NCBI RefSeq assembly: GCF_001565895.1
Contig: NZ_LSNE01000006.1
Location: 1-64,000, forward strand
Length of the DNA: 64,000 nucleotides
Reading direction: 5' to 3'
DNA from: Paraglaciecola hydrolytica
GTDB taxonomy: Bacteria; Pseudomonadota; Gammaproteobacteria; Enterobacterales; Alteromonadaceae
Part shown: piece by piece, positions 45,586 through 54,285 of the stretch
Position numbering within the stretch: the first letter of the stretch is position 1
How the letters are laid out: each line of letters opens with the position of its first letter
The notes under the pieces: model-generated
Database searches by the model: none
Told to the model about the DNA's origin: nothing
The model's input: the letters and a program-made list of their open reading frames with translations, nothing else
Made by a program: the position numbers and the translations under genes

Positions 45586-46185
45586 ATGCCAGATTTAAGC
45601 CGTTACAAAGGGATAGTGTTTGATATGGACGGCACCCTAATAGATTCAATGGGCGCCCATGGTCTAGCCTGGCAACAAACCTGCGCACATTTTGGTTATC
45701 CCTATGACGGTGATTACATTCATGGCCTAGGCGGCGTACCCACTCGAGAAATCGTGGGCATGCTCAATGTAAAATATGGCCTTGCACATGATCAAGATGA
45801 AGTAACCGAACATAAACGCCAAGAATTTCTTAAGCTCGACGACAAACCTGTGGTGATTGCCGAAACCTTTGCCGTAATGCAAAAATACCAAGGCATACTT
45901 AAAATGGGCGTAGGCACAGGTTCTGAGCGCGGTAACGCCATCCGCATGTTAAGCGAGTCAGGTTTGCTAGCAAGAGTCGAAACTGTGGTGACCGCCAACG
46001 ACGTGACTTATGGTAAACCCCACGGCGAAACCTTTTTAACGGTCGCCAAAAACATGGGTCTACAAGCCAAAGATTGCGTCGTATTTGAAGACACCGAAAT
46101 AGGCCGCCAAGCCGCGCAAAATGCAGGTATGGATTGTATTATGGTGATCAATGGCAAGATATCCCTGGCACCCTTGAAACTGTAG
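45586..46185 (+). CDS. yqaB: HAD-superfamily sugar-phosphate phosphatase (YqaB / beta-PGM-like)
   Basis: A 199-residue HAD hydrolase. Motif I is FDMDGTLIDS (D13, D15); motif II is GVGTGSER; the conserved Lys and motif III are in GKPHGETFLTVAKNMG and VFEDTEIGRQAAQNAGM. The cap helix insert between motifs I and II is short, as in YqaB and beta-phosphoglucomutase. It dephosphorylates fructose-1-phosphate or related sugar phosphates; whether it is a mutase or phosphatase cannot be settled from motifs. RBS TAGGAG precedes the ATG. Confidence 0.85.
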   Translation: MPDLSRYKGIVFDMDGTLIDSMGAHGLAWQQTCAHFGYPYDGDYIHGLGGVPTREIVGMLNVKYGLAHDQDEVTEHKRQEFLKLDDKPVVIAETFAVMQKYQGILKMGVGTGSERGNAIRMLSESGLLARVETVVTANDVTYGKPHGETFLTVAKNMGLQAKDCVVFEDTEIGRQAAQNAGMDCIMVINGKISLAPLKL

Positions 46186-46596
46186 CCTTGTTGGCTGCTC
46201 CCACTCTCCCCAATCAAATAGTACGGCTATGTTCATGGGGGAGAGTTCATTTGCCGCCTCGCGACAATTCCATCCTTAGGTTCGCGAAACAATACGTCCC
46301 TGTATTCGCTTTCCAATGGTATTGGGGATTGTTTTGGCTGAATTAGTAAACCAATAAATCGATGTTAAGGTCAGTTTTGTTGCGAACAGTCGCGTAACTG
46401 ACCAATAAATCACCAACTCATATCTGTGTTAGCAGTTATTACTTGCGCGGAACCAAGGTTTTCCCTAACATACGCGCCTGCTAAAAATGCTCCTTTATAA
46501 TTTGTATTATTTAAGCCTAAATACAACGGAGTTAAAGCACTGATTAAAAGGTTTTAGATAGATAATAAGTATGTCTAGCTGGGATCTAAAAGGTTT
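46186..46596. other. Intergenic region upstream of tRNA-Ser
   Basis: About 410 bases. An inverted repeat ACTCTCCCC (46203-46211) / GGGGAGAGT (46237-46245) soon after the phosphatase stop may be its transcription end. CCCCAATCAAATA and GGTATTGGGGATTG are further complementary pieces. The AT-rich 3' part must contain the tRNA promoter. No gene is seen. Confidence 0.45.
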
Positions 46597-46686
46597 GGAG
46601 AGGTGGCTGAGTGGCTGAAGGCGCACGCCTGGAAAGTGTGTTTAGGGTTAAACCTAACGAGGGTTCGAATCCCTCTCTCTCCGCCA
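46597..46686 (+). tRNA. tRNA-Ser (anticodon GGA)
   Basis: A 90-base tRNA with acceptor stem GGAGAGG / CCTCTCT-type pairing, D-arm GGCTGAGTGGCTGAAGGC, anticodon loop CTGGAAA with GGA, a long variable arm typical of tRNA-Ser, T-loop GGTTCGAATCC and encoded CCA. It reads UCC and UCU codons. The accessory patch just downstream suggests it has served as an integration site. Confidence 0.95.
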
Positions 46687-46696
46687 AATAATATAG

Positions 46697-46727
46697 AAAA
46701 ACCAGTAACTTAGTTGCTGGTTTTTTT
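46697..46727 (+). terminator. Terminator after tRNA-Ser
   Basis: AACCAGTAAC / GTTGCTGGTT stem with a TTA loop and a run of seven T. It starts 11 bases after the tRNA CCA end. Confidence 0.85.
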
Positions 46728-46763
46728 ATTTGGGATCAGATAACCCAATATTTTGTTGATACC

Positions 46764-47567
46764 TCACTGCAAATAATCACCGAACCAGTAGTCAATACTT
46801 TCAGCATTAAGCCCATATTCAGGCTTCCACAAATCAGCTGGGAAAGGCCAATCAGATTTAGCATAGGTCGAATATTCTCTCTCGTTGCCAGTGGTGTAAT
46901 GTTCGTGAAATGCTTTGATATTTGGTATCGATAAAATTCCACAATATCCAAGTGTTGATACGATTCCTTCTCGCTCATTTTTATTGCTCTTTAAGAAAGA
47001 AAGTGCGTTTTGTGCATCAGAGAGCTTGTTACTTCCGATATCCTTCAATGAATCGAATATGTCGCGCAGCAACTCAATATCATTTGGGGTAGGGGAACTC
47101 ACTTCTAACTTCTTAAAGCAAGTTAAGTCAAGCCATATGTACAAGGGACTCAAGTGCCTCACACCGCCAAATTTAATCCTTTCGAAATTCAATATGTTCA
47201 AATCTATAGGCCCATTGGCCTCATACTCTGAGCAGATTGAGCATAACCTAGTAGTAGTAGTAGTAGGTAGGTGTGAATGCAATGGTAGTTTTTGACCACA
47301 AGCAAAACTTGCAAGAGCTGACCGATGTTCTAAGTCTCGATTGCTCAAGCTACTGATAAACGCATCAGTAACTGACTTCTTACTAATATTGTTGCAAGTC
47401 TTAATGACACTTTGGATTAATTGGTCATGAGTAAAACTTACTGGATCGAACATTAGCCCTTTTGATTTAGCATATTCAAAATCATTAGTGTCTATAGGTG
47501 TTTTTTTCCATCCAGAACTAGGCTTCCAATAACAATCAAACAATATTTTTTTAGCTTTGGAGTCCAT
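46764..47567 (-). CDS. Orphan protein next to tRNA-Ser, unknown function
   Basis: A 267-residue soluble protein (from ATG 47567; a GTG start at 47576 would add three residues). No family is recognised. A CxxC pair (LCSICSEYEANGP, about residues 108-111) follows a Thr run, and the C-terminal part is rich in aromatic residues (SDWPFPADLWKPEYGLNAES). It has no signal peptide. The AT-rich codon use, lack of homologous neighbours and position directly after a tRNA gene fit a recently acquired accessory gene. Confidence 0.6.
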   Translation of the reverse strand: MDSKAKKILFDCYWKPSSGWKKTPIDTNDFEYAKSKGLMFDPVSFTHDQLIQSVIKTCNNISKKSVTDAFISSLSNRDLEHRSALASFACGQKLPLHSHLPTTTTTRLCSICSEYEANGPIDLNILNFERIKFGGVRHLSPLYIWLDLTCFKKLEVSSPTPNDIELLRDIFDSLKDIGSNKLSDAQNALSFLKSNKNEREGIVSTLGYCGILSIPNIKAFHEHYTTGNEREYSTYAKSDWPFPADLWKPEYGLNAESIDYWFGDYLQ

Positions 47568-47576
47568 AGCAGACAC

Positions 47577-48229
47577 ATGTCCTTGTTTTGAGATGAACTA
47601 GATTGAAATTAGAGTCTGTAATAGTCTAGCGGAGAGAAGGAATTTAGGCTGAACGTTGCAGCAAAGATTTCTTTTTGTACATGAAAAATTCATTGAAATC
47701 AATAGGTAAACACTCTGCGGCACCAAATGCATCTTTGTCTGAACTCCCAACCCCGCCCGCACATATTTCTCACTCTAAGTTACTAATAAATCGTTTTAAC
47801 CGCGTTAGCGGATATTTTATTAATTTTATAAGGAGTTTGTTTCGTATCTATGCGTACGCATATATTTTAGGTGATGCATGAAAATTGAAATAAACCACTA
47901 CCAAGACATCCAGTATAAATTACCTTAAATGACAATATGAATTTGGATTTATTGAACTGGGGGTCTGAATAATTGCGTTGTATAGATCAGCAGTCCGTTA
48001 ACTTTTTTGATTTTCAACGCCTCTGCCCTGCAGTTACAAAACCCAAACCTGTTTCATAGAGAGTTTCGCCGTATAGCTTACGAAGTAAGCAAGGGCGGGG
48101 TCAGCCAGAGTACTAATAATTTGGAGTAAACAGCCCTTGCGCCCTTTTTTATTTTCATTGGCTCATGCCACGCAGATCTTGTAATTCTCAGCGCCTCTGT
48201 CTCTATTCTTAAGTCACAAGCACCATCCA
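47577..48229. other. Accessory intergenic region after the tRNA-linked orphan
   Basis: About 650 bases. A 68-codon frame at 47675-47881 has a hydrophobic C-terminal stretch but no RBS or recognised family. An inverted repeat GCAAGGGC (48089-48096) / GCCCTTGC (48133-48140) is followed by CCCTTTTTT. I looked for a second copy of the tRNA 3' end here as an attachment site and did not see one. Confidence 0.45.
48089..48150 (+). terminator. Possible terminator-like inverted repeat
   Basis: GCAAGGGC / GCCCTTGC arms with a 36-base loop and then CCCTTTTTT. The long loop makes it a weak candidate. It lies between convergent-free space and the 3' end of the minus-strand esterase homologue. Confidence 0.3.
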
Positions 48230-49288
48230 CTACTGCTGATGCAACACTCTTTGAATGAAAGGGAAAACTTCACTGCGCACTCTACCTTGCTCGCCCCACA
48301 TTTTGTCAAATGGTCCACCGTTGTATTCTTCGGCCTCGTGGTCGACACCATAATCCATTAATATTTGGGTAAATTTTCGATTCCCATAGACATGGTCGGG
48401 ATTGGTATCTAAGCGCCCCCAATCCATCTTAAAGGCTTTTAATTGTTTTAACGCCTCAGCCTTAAAGGGTACTTGCTCGAGTAACAAAAATCGGCTGCGC
48501 AGTAAACGCACATTTTCACTGTTAATGACTAACTTTCCTTGTTTTAGTTCAACCATCATATCGGCATAAAAAGGCGGTTTTTGGGGGTTCGGTAAGTAGG
48601 TTTGTGCCATCACCATAAATACAGTCGAGAATACATTGGCTTGTAACTCTTCCCAACTTGTGGCGGTGTTCATCGCATGCCAATCCGGTTTTGAGTGCAA
48701 TAGGGTTTCTCCAGTGGCAGTGCCTACCGGATGCATCGAATATATCGCGCTAAATAATCCGGGATAATCCATAGCAAGTCGCAATGCCGCATACCCGCCA
48801 AAAAAATCGCCCAAGCCTATACGTTTATTGGGTAATGTTCGATATTGTTGGTCGATGTAGGGTATTAGCTCCTGAGTAATGTGATCTAACCAGCGACCAC
48901 TGCTAGGGCTATTGCCATAAAAGGTACCGTTATTAGGAGCACGAAAATCACCAGCCACCACAATCACCTCATCGAGTTCGCCCTTTTGGATGGCAAAATC
49001 CAACAAAGATTTAAACTCATTACCCTCACCAAAAAGCTGCTTATTGCTCCAGAACATATTGTGAAAGTAGAAAACCACCGGATATCGCTGTTGACCTGAT
49101 TGGTAAGACGTTGGTAAATACACCCGAATGTCTCTTTTTGGGTCAATACCGATGACATTCTCTTCCAAGGATTTAGCCTGCAAGCTTTTCACTTCCAAAC
49201 TTCCGGCAAAACTCATACTTGCTGGTAACATAAAACCGATGAGTAAAACACGAAAGATTGATGTAAAAGACGATGTTATAACGCGCAT
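48230..49288 (-). CDS. Esterase D-like alpha/beta hydrolase lacking the nucleophile Ser
   Basis: A 352-residue protein with signal peptide (FRVLLIGFMLPASMSFAG). The fold matches the esterase D/Fes-like family: DPKRDIRVYLPTSYQSGQQR, YPVVFYFHNMFW, VIVVAGDFRAPNNGTFYG and RWLDHITQELIPYIDQQYRT. The nucleophile elbow, normally GHSMGG in this family, reads GDFFGG in GLGDFFGGYAALRLAMDYPG, so the Ser is replaced by Phe. A His near the C terminus is in PDHVYGNRKF. The protein is probably not a classical esterase; it may be a binding or regulatory homologue. An AGGGGAA site precedes ATG 49288. The divergent-free AraC gene upstream is on the same strand. Confidence 0.75.
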   Translation of the reverse strand: MRVITSSFTSIFRVLLIGFMLPASMSFAGSLEVKSLQAKSLEENVIGIDPKRDIRVYLPTSYQSGQQRYPVVFYFHNMFWSNKQLFGEGNEFKSLLDFAIQKGELDEVIVVAGDFRAPNNGTFYGNSPSSGRWLDHITQELIPYIDQQYRTLPNKRIGLGDFFGGYAALRLAMDYPGLFSAIYSMHPVGTATGETLLHSKPDWHAMNTATSWEELQANVFSTVFMVMAQTYLPNPQKPPFYADMMVELKQGKLVINSENVRLLRSRFLLLEQVPFKAEALKQLKAFKMDWGRLDTNPDHVYGNRKFTQILMDYGVDHEAEEYNGGPFDKMWGEQGRVRSEVFPFIQRVLHQQ

Positions 49289-49342
49289 GATGTTCCCCTA
49301 TTAGATAGCAAAGAACATCAATCTAAGGGTGTTTATGTTAAT

Positions 49343-50491
49343 TTACGCCCTAACCGTTCGGTTAGTACCTTTTTGCAATAGTTGGTTGCGATATTGGCTT
49401 GGCGTCACACCTGTATGTTTATAAAACGCGCTGTTAAACGTTGATTTGGCGTTAAAGCCCACTTGTTCGGCGACATCAATTATTTTTAGATCTGCGTTGC
49501 GCGCTAACAAAGCACAGGCGTCCTGAATGCGCTGACTATTTAGCCACGTATAAAAATTACAGCCTAACTCCTGATTTAACACCTGTGAAATATAGTGCGG
49601 ACTTTCTCTAAAATGTTCACTCAGCTTTTTAAGACTCAAATCCGGCTGCCGATGGAGCCCATCATGTACGCAGGCATTTTCGAGCTTTTGCAAAATGCGT
49701 TTACAGGTGGGCGTATTTAAGCCAGAACTTTGATACTTTTGGTCCTTAGCGCTCTCGGTTTTGGTATTTTTCGATGGTAAGGGGTCAGTGTTCTTATATA
49801 AGCGCTTAAATATTTGTGACAATGCCCATAGGGTGACAACAATATCCAAGGTCATTATAATATTCAGTTCAAACCCTGGGTTCGCGCCCATTACCGCACA
49901 ATGGATTACCCTTAAAAAACAACATAGCCATTTCACTGCCAACGCGAGAATGAGTAAATCAACCAGTTGCTTCTGCGGGATTGAAATTTTTGACAACAGC
50001 TCTTTACTCGCTGTTTTCGCACGCCAGAGTAAACAAGGGGTTAATGTGGCAAAAATCCCAGCACTCACAAACATTCCCACATGGATCGCAAAAGCTTGTC
50101 TGTCAGAAACGGGTGCCAAAGCATCATAAAAATCAGTGCCACTATGGGCAGCAAATATCAACGGTGCTATCAGTAATATGCCAAAGGTTGACCATATCCA
50201 AATGCCACGGTTGCGCGTTGAATACGGTAAGGCTAATAACACTCGAACACTTTGCCAGAAGAACGGTAACAGCAACAAAGCGGTGCTCATTACAAACCAC
50301 AACCATAGACTCTTAAACGGAGTACTCGAATGAAGCATCAACCATTCGGCAATATAACCGATAGTCGATATTATCAGAAAACCGCTAAGGGGCTTAGAAG
50401 CGCCCCCTATTTGCATTCGGTAAAGGCGGTAACAGCAATGGAAGCCATAGCCAATAGCGATGGCAAGTAATGAGATCTGGACTGAATTCAT
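49343..50491 (-). CDS. AraC-family regulator with N-terminal membrane sensor
   Basis: A 382-residue protein. Seven hydrophobic segments span about residues 5-220, giving an integral-membrane sensor; the linker at about 225-275 is charged. The C-terminal ~100 residues are an AraC-type DNA-binding domain with two HTH motifs (LSLKKLSEHFRESPHYISQV and IIDVAEQVGFNAKSTFNSAF, then HTGVTPSQYRNQL). The architecture is common in Alteromonadales and Flavobacteria. ATG 50491 is chosen; a TTG at 50512 is in frame. The gene for the serine-less esterase homologue follows after 54 bases and is the obvious regulatory target or partner. Confidence 0.85.
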   Translation of the reverse strand: MNSVQISLLAIAIGYGFHCCYRLYRMQIGGASKPLSGFLIISTIGYIAEWLMLHSSTPFKSLWLWFVMSTALLLLPFFWQSVRVLLALPYSTRNRGIWIWSTFGILLIAPLIFAAHSGTDFYDALAPVSDRQAFAIHVGMFVSAGIFATLTPCLLWRAKTASKELLSKISIPQKQLVDLLILALAVKWLCCFLRVIHCAVMGANPGFELNIIMTLDIVVTLWALSQIFKRLYKNTDPLPSKNTKTESAKDQKYQSSGLNTPTCKRILQKLENACVHDGLHRQPDLSLKKLSEHFRESPHYISQVLNQELGCNFYTWLNSQRIQDACALLARNADLKIIDVAEQVGFNAKSTFNSAFYKHTGVTPSQYRNQLLQKGTNRTVRA

Positions 50492-50741
50492 AAGGCCGAT
50501 TTCACCGGACAATTTAAATTACCCAAAGCATACACAATGTTTTCTTGCTTATGTAGCTTACGGTTTAGCTTATGGATTTGTTAAGCTTATTTTCAGAGAT
50601 TTTCAGATTCTAAGTTCGCCTGAAACGTACTAACAAGACACCCACTGCAAATAATGACAACTGACATGCAACTTTGTTTTTTTTAGATAGGTGACTGCTA
50701 CCCATAAGACCAGCGTCCTGGGCGGGGTTACTTTGCGATGT

Positions 50742-51260
50742 TTATTGGTGCTCAACCTTCTTAATTGAGTCGGCTTTGGTTGACTCAGATCCCACATTTC
50801 GCCACGCTTCATACTCTTCGCTATTTACCCAGGTGACGCCAATATATTGCTGCCAGTGGGTAAAATCTGCACTGCGAAAACGCTCGCCTGTCCATGCTCC
50901 GGCACCAAAGGTTTGTCGATCAACATGTAAAATAATAAATTCGCCATCATACTCGAGATAATTTCGTTTTAGCTCTCTTTGCGCACACGTTGTCATAAGC
51001 TGACTTGGCGCAGTAAATATAACCACTGCAGACTGAGCACCGGTAGTATCTTTACTTACTCGAGTAACAGTGCACGGGGCACCGTAAAATTGATCGCCAT
51101 CAATAATAATAGGTGGGACATCTTCCCACCAAGGCGCTGGTAAATCGGGCTTGGCAGCAAGAAGCGGACTCTCACTGCACGCAATTAACTGAGTCGCTGC
51201 TATTAAGACAAAAATCACAACTCGCAAATTATGCAAAGCCATTTTTGATGATTCCAGCAT
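50742..51260 (-). CDS. Hypothetical lipoprotein
   Basis: A 172-residue lipoprotein with signal ending LIAC. The mature part has PAPWWEDVPPIIIDGDQFYG, a Cys pair (PCTVTR, TTCAQRE), and AWTGERFRSADFTHWQQYIG. No family is recognised. ATG 51260 is supported by TAGGA a few bases upstream. The 3' region (50513-50741) is AT-rich with no evident terminator. Confidence 0.6.
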   Translation of the reverse strand: MLESSKMALHNLRVVIFVLIAATQLIACSESPLLAAKPDLPAPWWEDVPPIIIDGDQFYGAPCTVTRVSKDTTGAQSAVVIFTAPSQLMTTCAQRELKRNYLEYDGEFIILHVDRQTFGAGAWTGERFRSADFTHWQQYIGVTWVNSEEYEAWRNVGSESTKADSIKKVEHQ

Positions 51261-51317
51261 ATGATCCTATTCAAGTTATTGGGATTGTCTTTAGCTGACT
51301 TAGTTAGCCTGCCCCGT

Positions 51318-51947
51318 TTACACAAAATTAGTTCGCTTAGTAAACAAGCTACCCACCGCATTTTTTGGGGTTTTTGACAGTTTTTGAATGAAGGCAAAAG
51401 GAACATCTATTTGTTGGGTTGCGAGGGTAATGTCTTGCAGCATGACCATCCATAGTTTTGCGGTCATTTCTGAGTCGAATAAGGCTCGGTGAAAATCCCC
51501 AGGTGAAAGGATGTTTTTATAAGCGATAAGCGAACCTAACTTATGATTAGGCGCTTGTTGATATAAACGCCTAGCGACTAATAACGAACAAGCAAAAGTA
51601 CCTGTATATGGCCTAGCGATACGACGTAATTCGGCATCTAAAAAACGTTTATCAAAGGAGGCGTTATGGGCAAGCAGATTACTGTTACCCATAAAGCTGG
51701 CAAATTGTTCCATCACTTCGTCACAGGGTGCAGCCTTGCTTAACATTTGGTTAGTAATGCCGGTGTAATTTTCGATAAAACTATTGATACGTTTGCCTGG
51801 ATTCATCAGGGCTTGAAAGCGTTCTACAACTTGGCCTTTTTCAAGACGCACCGCACCTATTTCAATGGCTCTATCGCCCATGTCTGGAGACAAACCGGTG
51901 GTTTCAAAATCGAGCACTATAAGTGAGTCGGCGCAGTGTTGTGGCAT
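51318..51947 (-). CDS. DEDDh-type 3'-5' exonuclease
   Basis: A 209-residue exonuclease of the DnaQ/DNA polymerase III epsilon superfamily. Exo I is VLDFETTGLSP (D13, E15), Exo II is LAHNASFDKRFLDAEL, and Exo III is HRALFDSEMTAKL with the His five residues before the Asp, as in DEDDh enzymes. Too short and divergent to be the replicative proofreading subunit; it probably trims DNA or RNA 3' ends in repair or small-RNA turnover. Single gene. Confidence 0.88.
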   Translation of the reverse strand: MPQHCADSLIVLDFETTGLSPDMGDRAIEIGAVRLEKGQVVERFQALMNPGKRINSFIENYTGITNQMLSKAAPCDEVMEQFASFMGNSNLLAHNASFDKRFLDAELRRIARPYTGTFACSLLVARRLYQQAPNHKLGSLIAYKNILSPGDFHRALFDSEMTAKLWMVMLQDITLATQQIDVPFAFIQKLSKTPKNAVGSLFTKRTNFV

Positions 51948-52398
51948 AAATTTTTACCTGTAAATCAAAGCGATAAATCAGACCTGTGTCTAAGGCGCAC
52001 ATATTAGCAAAAAGTTTTTGCTTAGGTTTAGTTTTAACCTATCAACAAGCTCAAGGCTTTGCTTAGGTTTTTTAAAATCAAAATATAGTCGGTCTGAGCA
52101 AATAATTAACAGGACAGACATAATAACTATGCCACTACACACCTGTGTGGTTCACCTGCTTTGCAGGCCAACTAAAGTTGTTCTAAGTTGCTCCTTTATA
52201 TAATCGTAACATGCCCCGCATGGCCTACTAAGCAGGCGAGAGCAGGGAAGGCCGCAGGCTGCCCGCAAGGTGAGTATCATGATGTTACTGCATGGAGTTG
52301 TTAGCAGTTTGATGAGAGTCTGGCACGGTTGAAAGTGAATTCTGCTTTTATTCCTTCGTTATCGGTTAAACCATTTTGTTGAATTAATGATGTTATTT

Positions 52399-52413
52399 TG
52401 TAATTTTATTACA
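52399..52413. promoter_or_regulatory. Palindromic site TGTAATTTTATTACA, copy 1
   Basis: A 6-bp inverted repeat (TGTAAT-TTT-ATTACA), part of the longer TTTGTAATTTTATTACAG. Its core GTAATTTTATTACAG recurs at 52497-52511. Likely a binding site for a dimeric regulator of the downstream secreted DUF3718 protein, given position and spacing. Confidence 0.45.
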
Positions 52414-52496
52414 GATTTATTTTGGCGCTTCGCCTGCAGGTCTTGTTTTTATTGGTTTGGTATGGATGCCAATACGTGTGTATGTAATTTTATTTC

Positions 52497-52511
52497 GTAA
52501 TTTTATTACAG
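52497..52511. promoter_or_regulatory. Palindromic site GTAATTTTATTACAG, copy 2
   Basis: Same core as the site at 52399, 97 bases downstream and 82 bases before the start codon. A half-site TGTAATTTTATT lies just 5' of it at about 52482-52494. Confidence 0.45.
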
Positions 52512-52592
52512 TTTGTTTGTTTATTGGTCATAATAGCAGCATGCTTTGAAAGCAACTGACTCTTAACTTTACTACTTAATAGGAATACCAAT

Positions 52593-53009
52593 ATGAAAAC
52601 AGCTTTAATCGCTTTATCTTTATTCGCAGCATCTTCAAGTGTTACAGCAGCTACAGCTAAATATAATTTTGTTGGTCTGGACAATTCTGAACAAACTCAA
52701 GTATGTGTTGTTTCTGCCACACAAGGTCTAGCTGCTGCTAAAGCTTTTGGTAAAAATCTTTTTAGTCATGACACGCTTTGTAACGGTAAAAAAATCGCTG
52801 AGTTTGCCAAGCAATACCAACAAACAACGACACCCGCTAAAGTTAAATATTCTGTCGTAGCGAGTGATGAAAATGTCGCGTCACAAGCGTGTGCACAAGC
52901 TGCCGCCCATGGTGTTGATTCATTAAATCTGAGTGCTTTTGATTTGAGAGATATTACGTGTAACGGCCGTAGTATTAAGTCTTTTGCAAATTCATTTTCT
53001 AATCAGTAA
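52593..53009 (+). CDS. Secreted DUF3718-like protein with two repeats
   Basis: A 138-residue protein with signal peptide (MKTALIALSLFAASSSVTAA). The mature protein is two copies of a ~50-residue unit: YNFVGLDNSEQTQVCVVSAT to LCNGKKIAEFAKQ, and YSVVASDENVASQACAQAAA to ITCNGRSIKSFANSF. Each unit has one early Cys and a late CNG motif, so each probably holds a disulphide. The C...CNG...FA pattern is the DUF3718 signature. Function is unknown. The gene has its own terminator and two palindromic sites upstream. Confidence 0.75.
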   Translation: MKTALIALSLFAASSSVTAATAKYNFVGLDNSEQTQVCVVSATQGLAAAKAFGKNLFSHDTLCNGKKIAEFAKQYQQTTTPAKVKYSVVASDENVASQACAQAAAHGVDSLNLSAFDLRDITCNGRSIKSFANSFSNQ

Positions 53010-53028
53010 TTTTATCGTTTGAATGTGC

Positions 53029-53057
53029 AAGCCGCTTCCTAAAGGAGCGGCTTTTTT
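53029..53057 (+). terminator. Terminator of the DUF3718 gene
   Basis: AAGCCGCT / AGCGGCTT stem with loop TCCTAAAGG, followed by TTTTTT, 20 bases after the stop codon. Confidence 0.85.
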
Positions 53058-53291
53058 ATTACTGCGTCAACTTATACCATTCTAGATAAATATGTTGTCA
53101 TCATGACAAGTTGAGATGCAGAAAGCCTATCTATCAACTTAGTTTAAGACTTGAATTGAGTTAAAAAGCCCCCAGATTCAATAATCGAACAATTAGAATA
53201 CGTTTGTGTGATTTGAATTCTGCTTTAGCTTTAATTTAATTTTGTCCACATTCGCTATAAAACTAACCGACTAAAAATGTAAGGACGAGCA

Positions 53292-53771
53292 ATGATTGCA
53301 GATCAAAAAGTAGTATCGCTAAACTTCACCGTAAAAGATAGCGAAGGGCAAATTGTCGATAGCTCTGAAGGTGGTCAACCCTTAGTTTACCTACATGGCC
53401 ACAAAAGCATTATCCCAGGCTTAGAAGCGGTACTTGTGGGCAAAGCCCCTGGTGATGAATTTGCCGTCACCATTGAACCGGCAGAAGGCTACGGTGATTA
53501 TAATGAGGAGATGTTGCAAGTTGTGCCACGAGCGGCCTTTCAGGGTGTTGAACAAATTGAATTAGGCATGGTATTCACTGCGCAAACTCCAAATGGTCCT
53601 GTGCAGCTAACGGTCGCTAAGATTGAAGGTGATAACATTACGGTTGATCCTAATCATCCTTTGGCAGGTAAAACCTTGAACTTTACGGGTTCGGTTATCG
53701 ATGTACGTGATGCAACGGAAGAAGAACTCGCTCATGGTCACGTACATGGCGCAGGCGGCCATCACCACTAA
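53292..53771 (+). CDS. slyD: FKBP-type peptidyl-prolyl isomerase, SlyD-like
   Basis: A 159-residue protein with FKBP motifs: VYLHGHKSIIPGLEAVLVGK, EPAEGYGDYNE, then the IF (insert-in-flap) chaperone domain at about 70-125 (QVVPRAAFQGVEQIELGMVF) and DPNHPLAGKTLNF. The tail GHVHGAGGHHH is a short His-rich metal-binding segment, reduced compared with E. coli SlyD. It isomerises prolyl bonds and may take part in nickel handling. RBS AAGGACG is visible. Single gene. Confidence 0.9.
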   Translation: MIADQKVVSLNFTVKDSEGQIVDSSEGGQPLVYLHGHKSIIPGLEAVLVGKAPGDEFAVTIEPAEGYGDYNEEMLQVVPRAAFQGVEQIELGMVFTAQTPNGPVQLTVAKIEGDNITVDPNHPLAGKTLNFTGSVIDVRDATEEELAHGHVHGAGGHHH

Positions 53772-53928
53772 ATCCAGCAAAATAGGGAGTTGGTATAAAT
53801 ATTGATGTTGTATTTACTCCCTGTCTTATTCTTAGCGGGCGTTCGCGTTAAAAAATAGACGCTCAAACGCGCAATTTGAGGTTGCTTGGGTATCACTAAA
53901 AATCTTGGTGAAACCAAGATATAGCGAA

Positions 53929-54285
53929 TTACAATACAAGATGTTTGGGAGGAGAGCGGCTGATAATAGTGGTCGAGTCTAGATTGGTATTGTCATTATA
54001 ATCAGTCTGAAAAACCAGAATATAGCTGCCAATAAAAATGGCGTCTCCGGCCTGGAGGATGTAATCACTGTCCAGCGCTTTACCATTAATCTTAGTGCCA
54101 TTGACACCAAGGTTTTGAATGACTCTGTCATCACCAACCGACTTAATAACGGCGTGTTTACGGGACACTTTAGGGTCAGGAATGATCACAACACAATTTG
54201 GGTCGCGACCTAAAAGAAAATCGCTGTCATCCAGTTTAAACGACGCTTGCAATTCATAGTTAGCATACATGTCTAATCGAGCCAT
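53929..54285 (-). CDS. FHA-domain protein
   Basis: A 118-residue protein that is almost only a forkhead-associated domain: LLGRDPNCVVI, SRKHAVI and the loop NLGVNGTKINGK, then a C-terminal tail rich in Ser/Thr (NTNLDSTTIISRSPPKHL). FHA domains bind phosphothreonine peptides, but no Ser/Thr kinase gene is in the window. It is transcribed divergently from the patatin/export genes with 279 bases between them, and I infer that it belongs to that system, for example recognising a phosphorylated partner. AAGGAAA precedes the ATG. Confidence 0.85.
   Translation of the reverse strand: MARLDMYANYELQASFKLDDSDFLLGRDPNCVVIIPDPKVSRKHAVIKSVGDDRVIQNLGVNGTKINGKALDSDYILQAGDAIFIGSYILVFQTDYNDNTNLDSTTIISRSPPKHLVL

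Larger units (their letters stand above)
51948..52592. other. Long intergenic region upstream of the DUF3718 gene
   Basis: About 645 bases without a credible gene. The 5' half is mixed; a GC-rich patch at about 52220-52270 (AGGCCGCAGGCTGCCCGC) can fold. The 3' half is very AT-rich and contains two palindromic sites, 52399-52413 and 52496-52511 (listed separately). The region is long for a single-gene promoter. Confidence 0.45.

Noticed and set aside
47675-47881. 68-codon plus-strand frame
   Set aside because: No RBS, no family, low-complexity hydrophobic end; could be real but not supported.
46687-48229. Second attachment site (copy of tRNA-Ser 3' end)
   Set aside because: No copy of the T-arm/acceptor sequence was seen downstream within the window.
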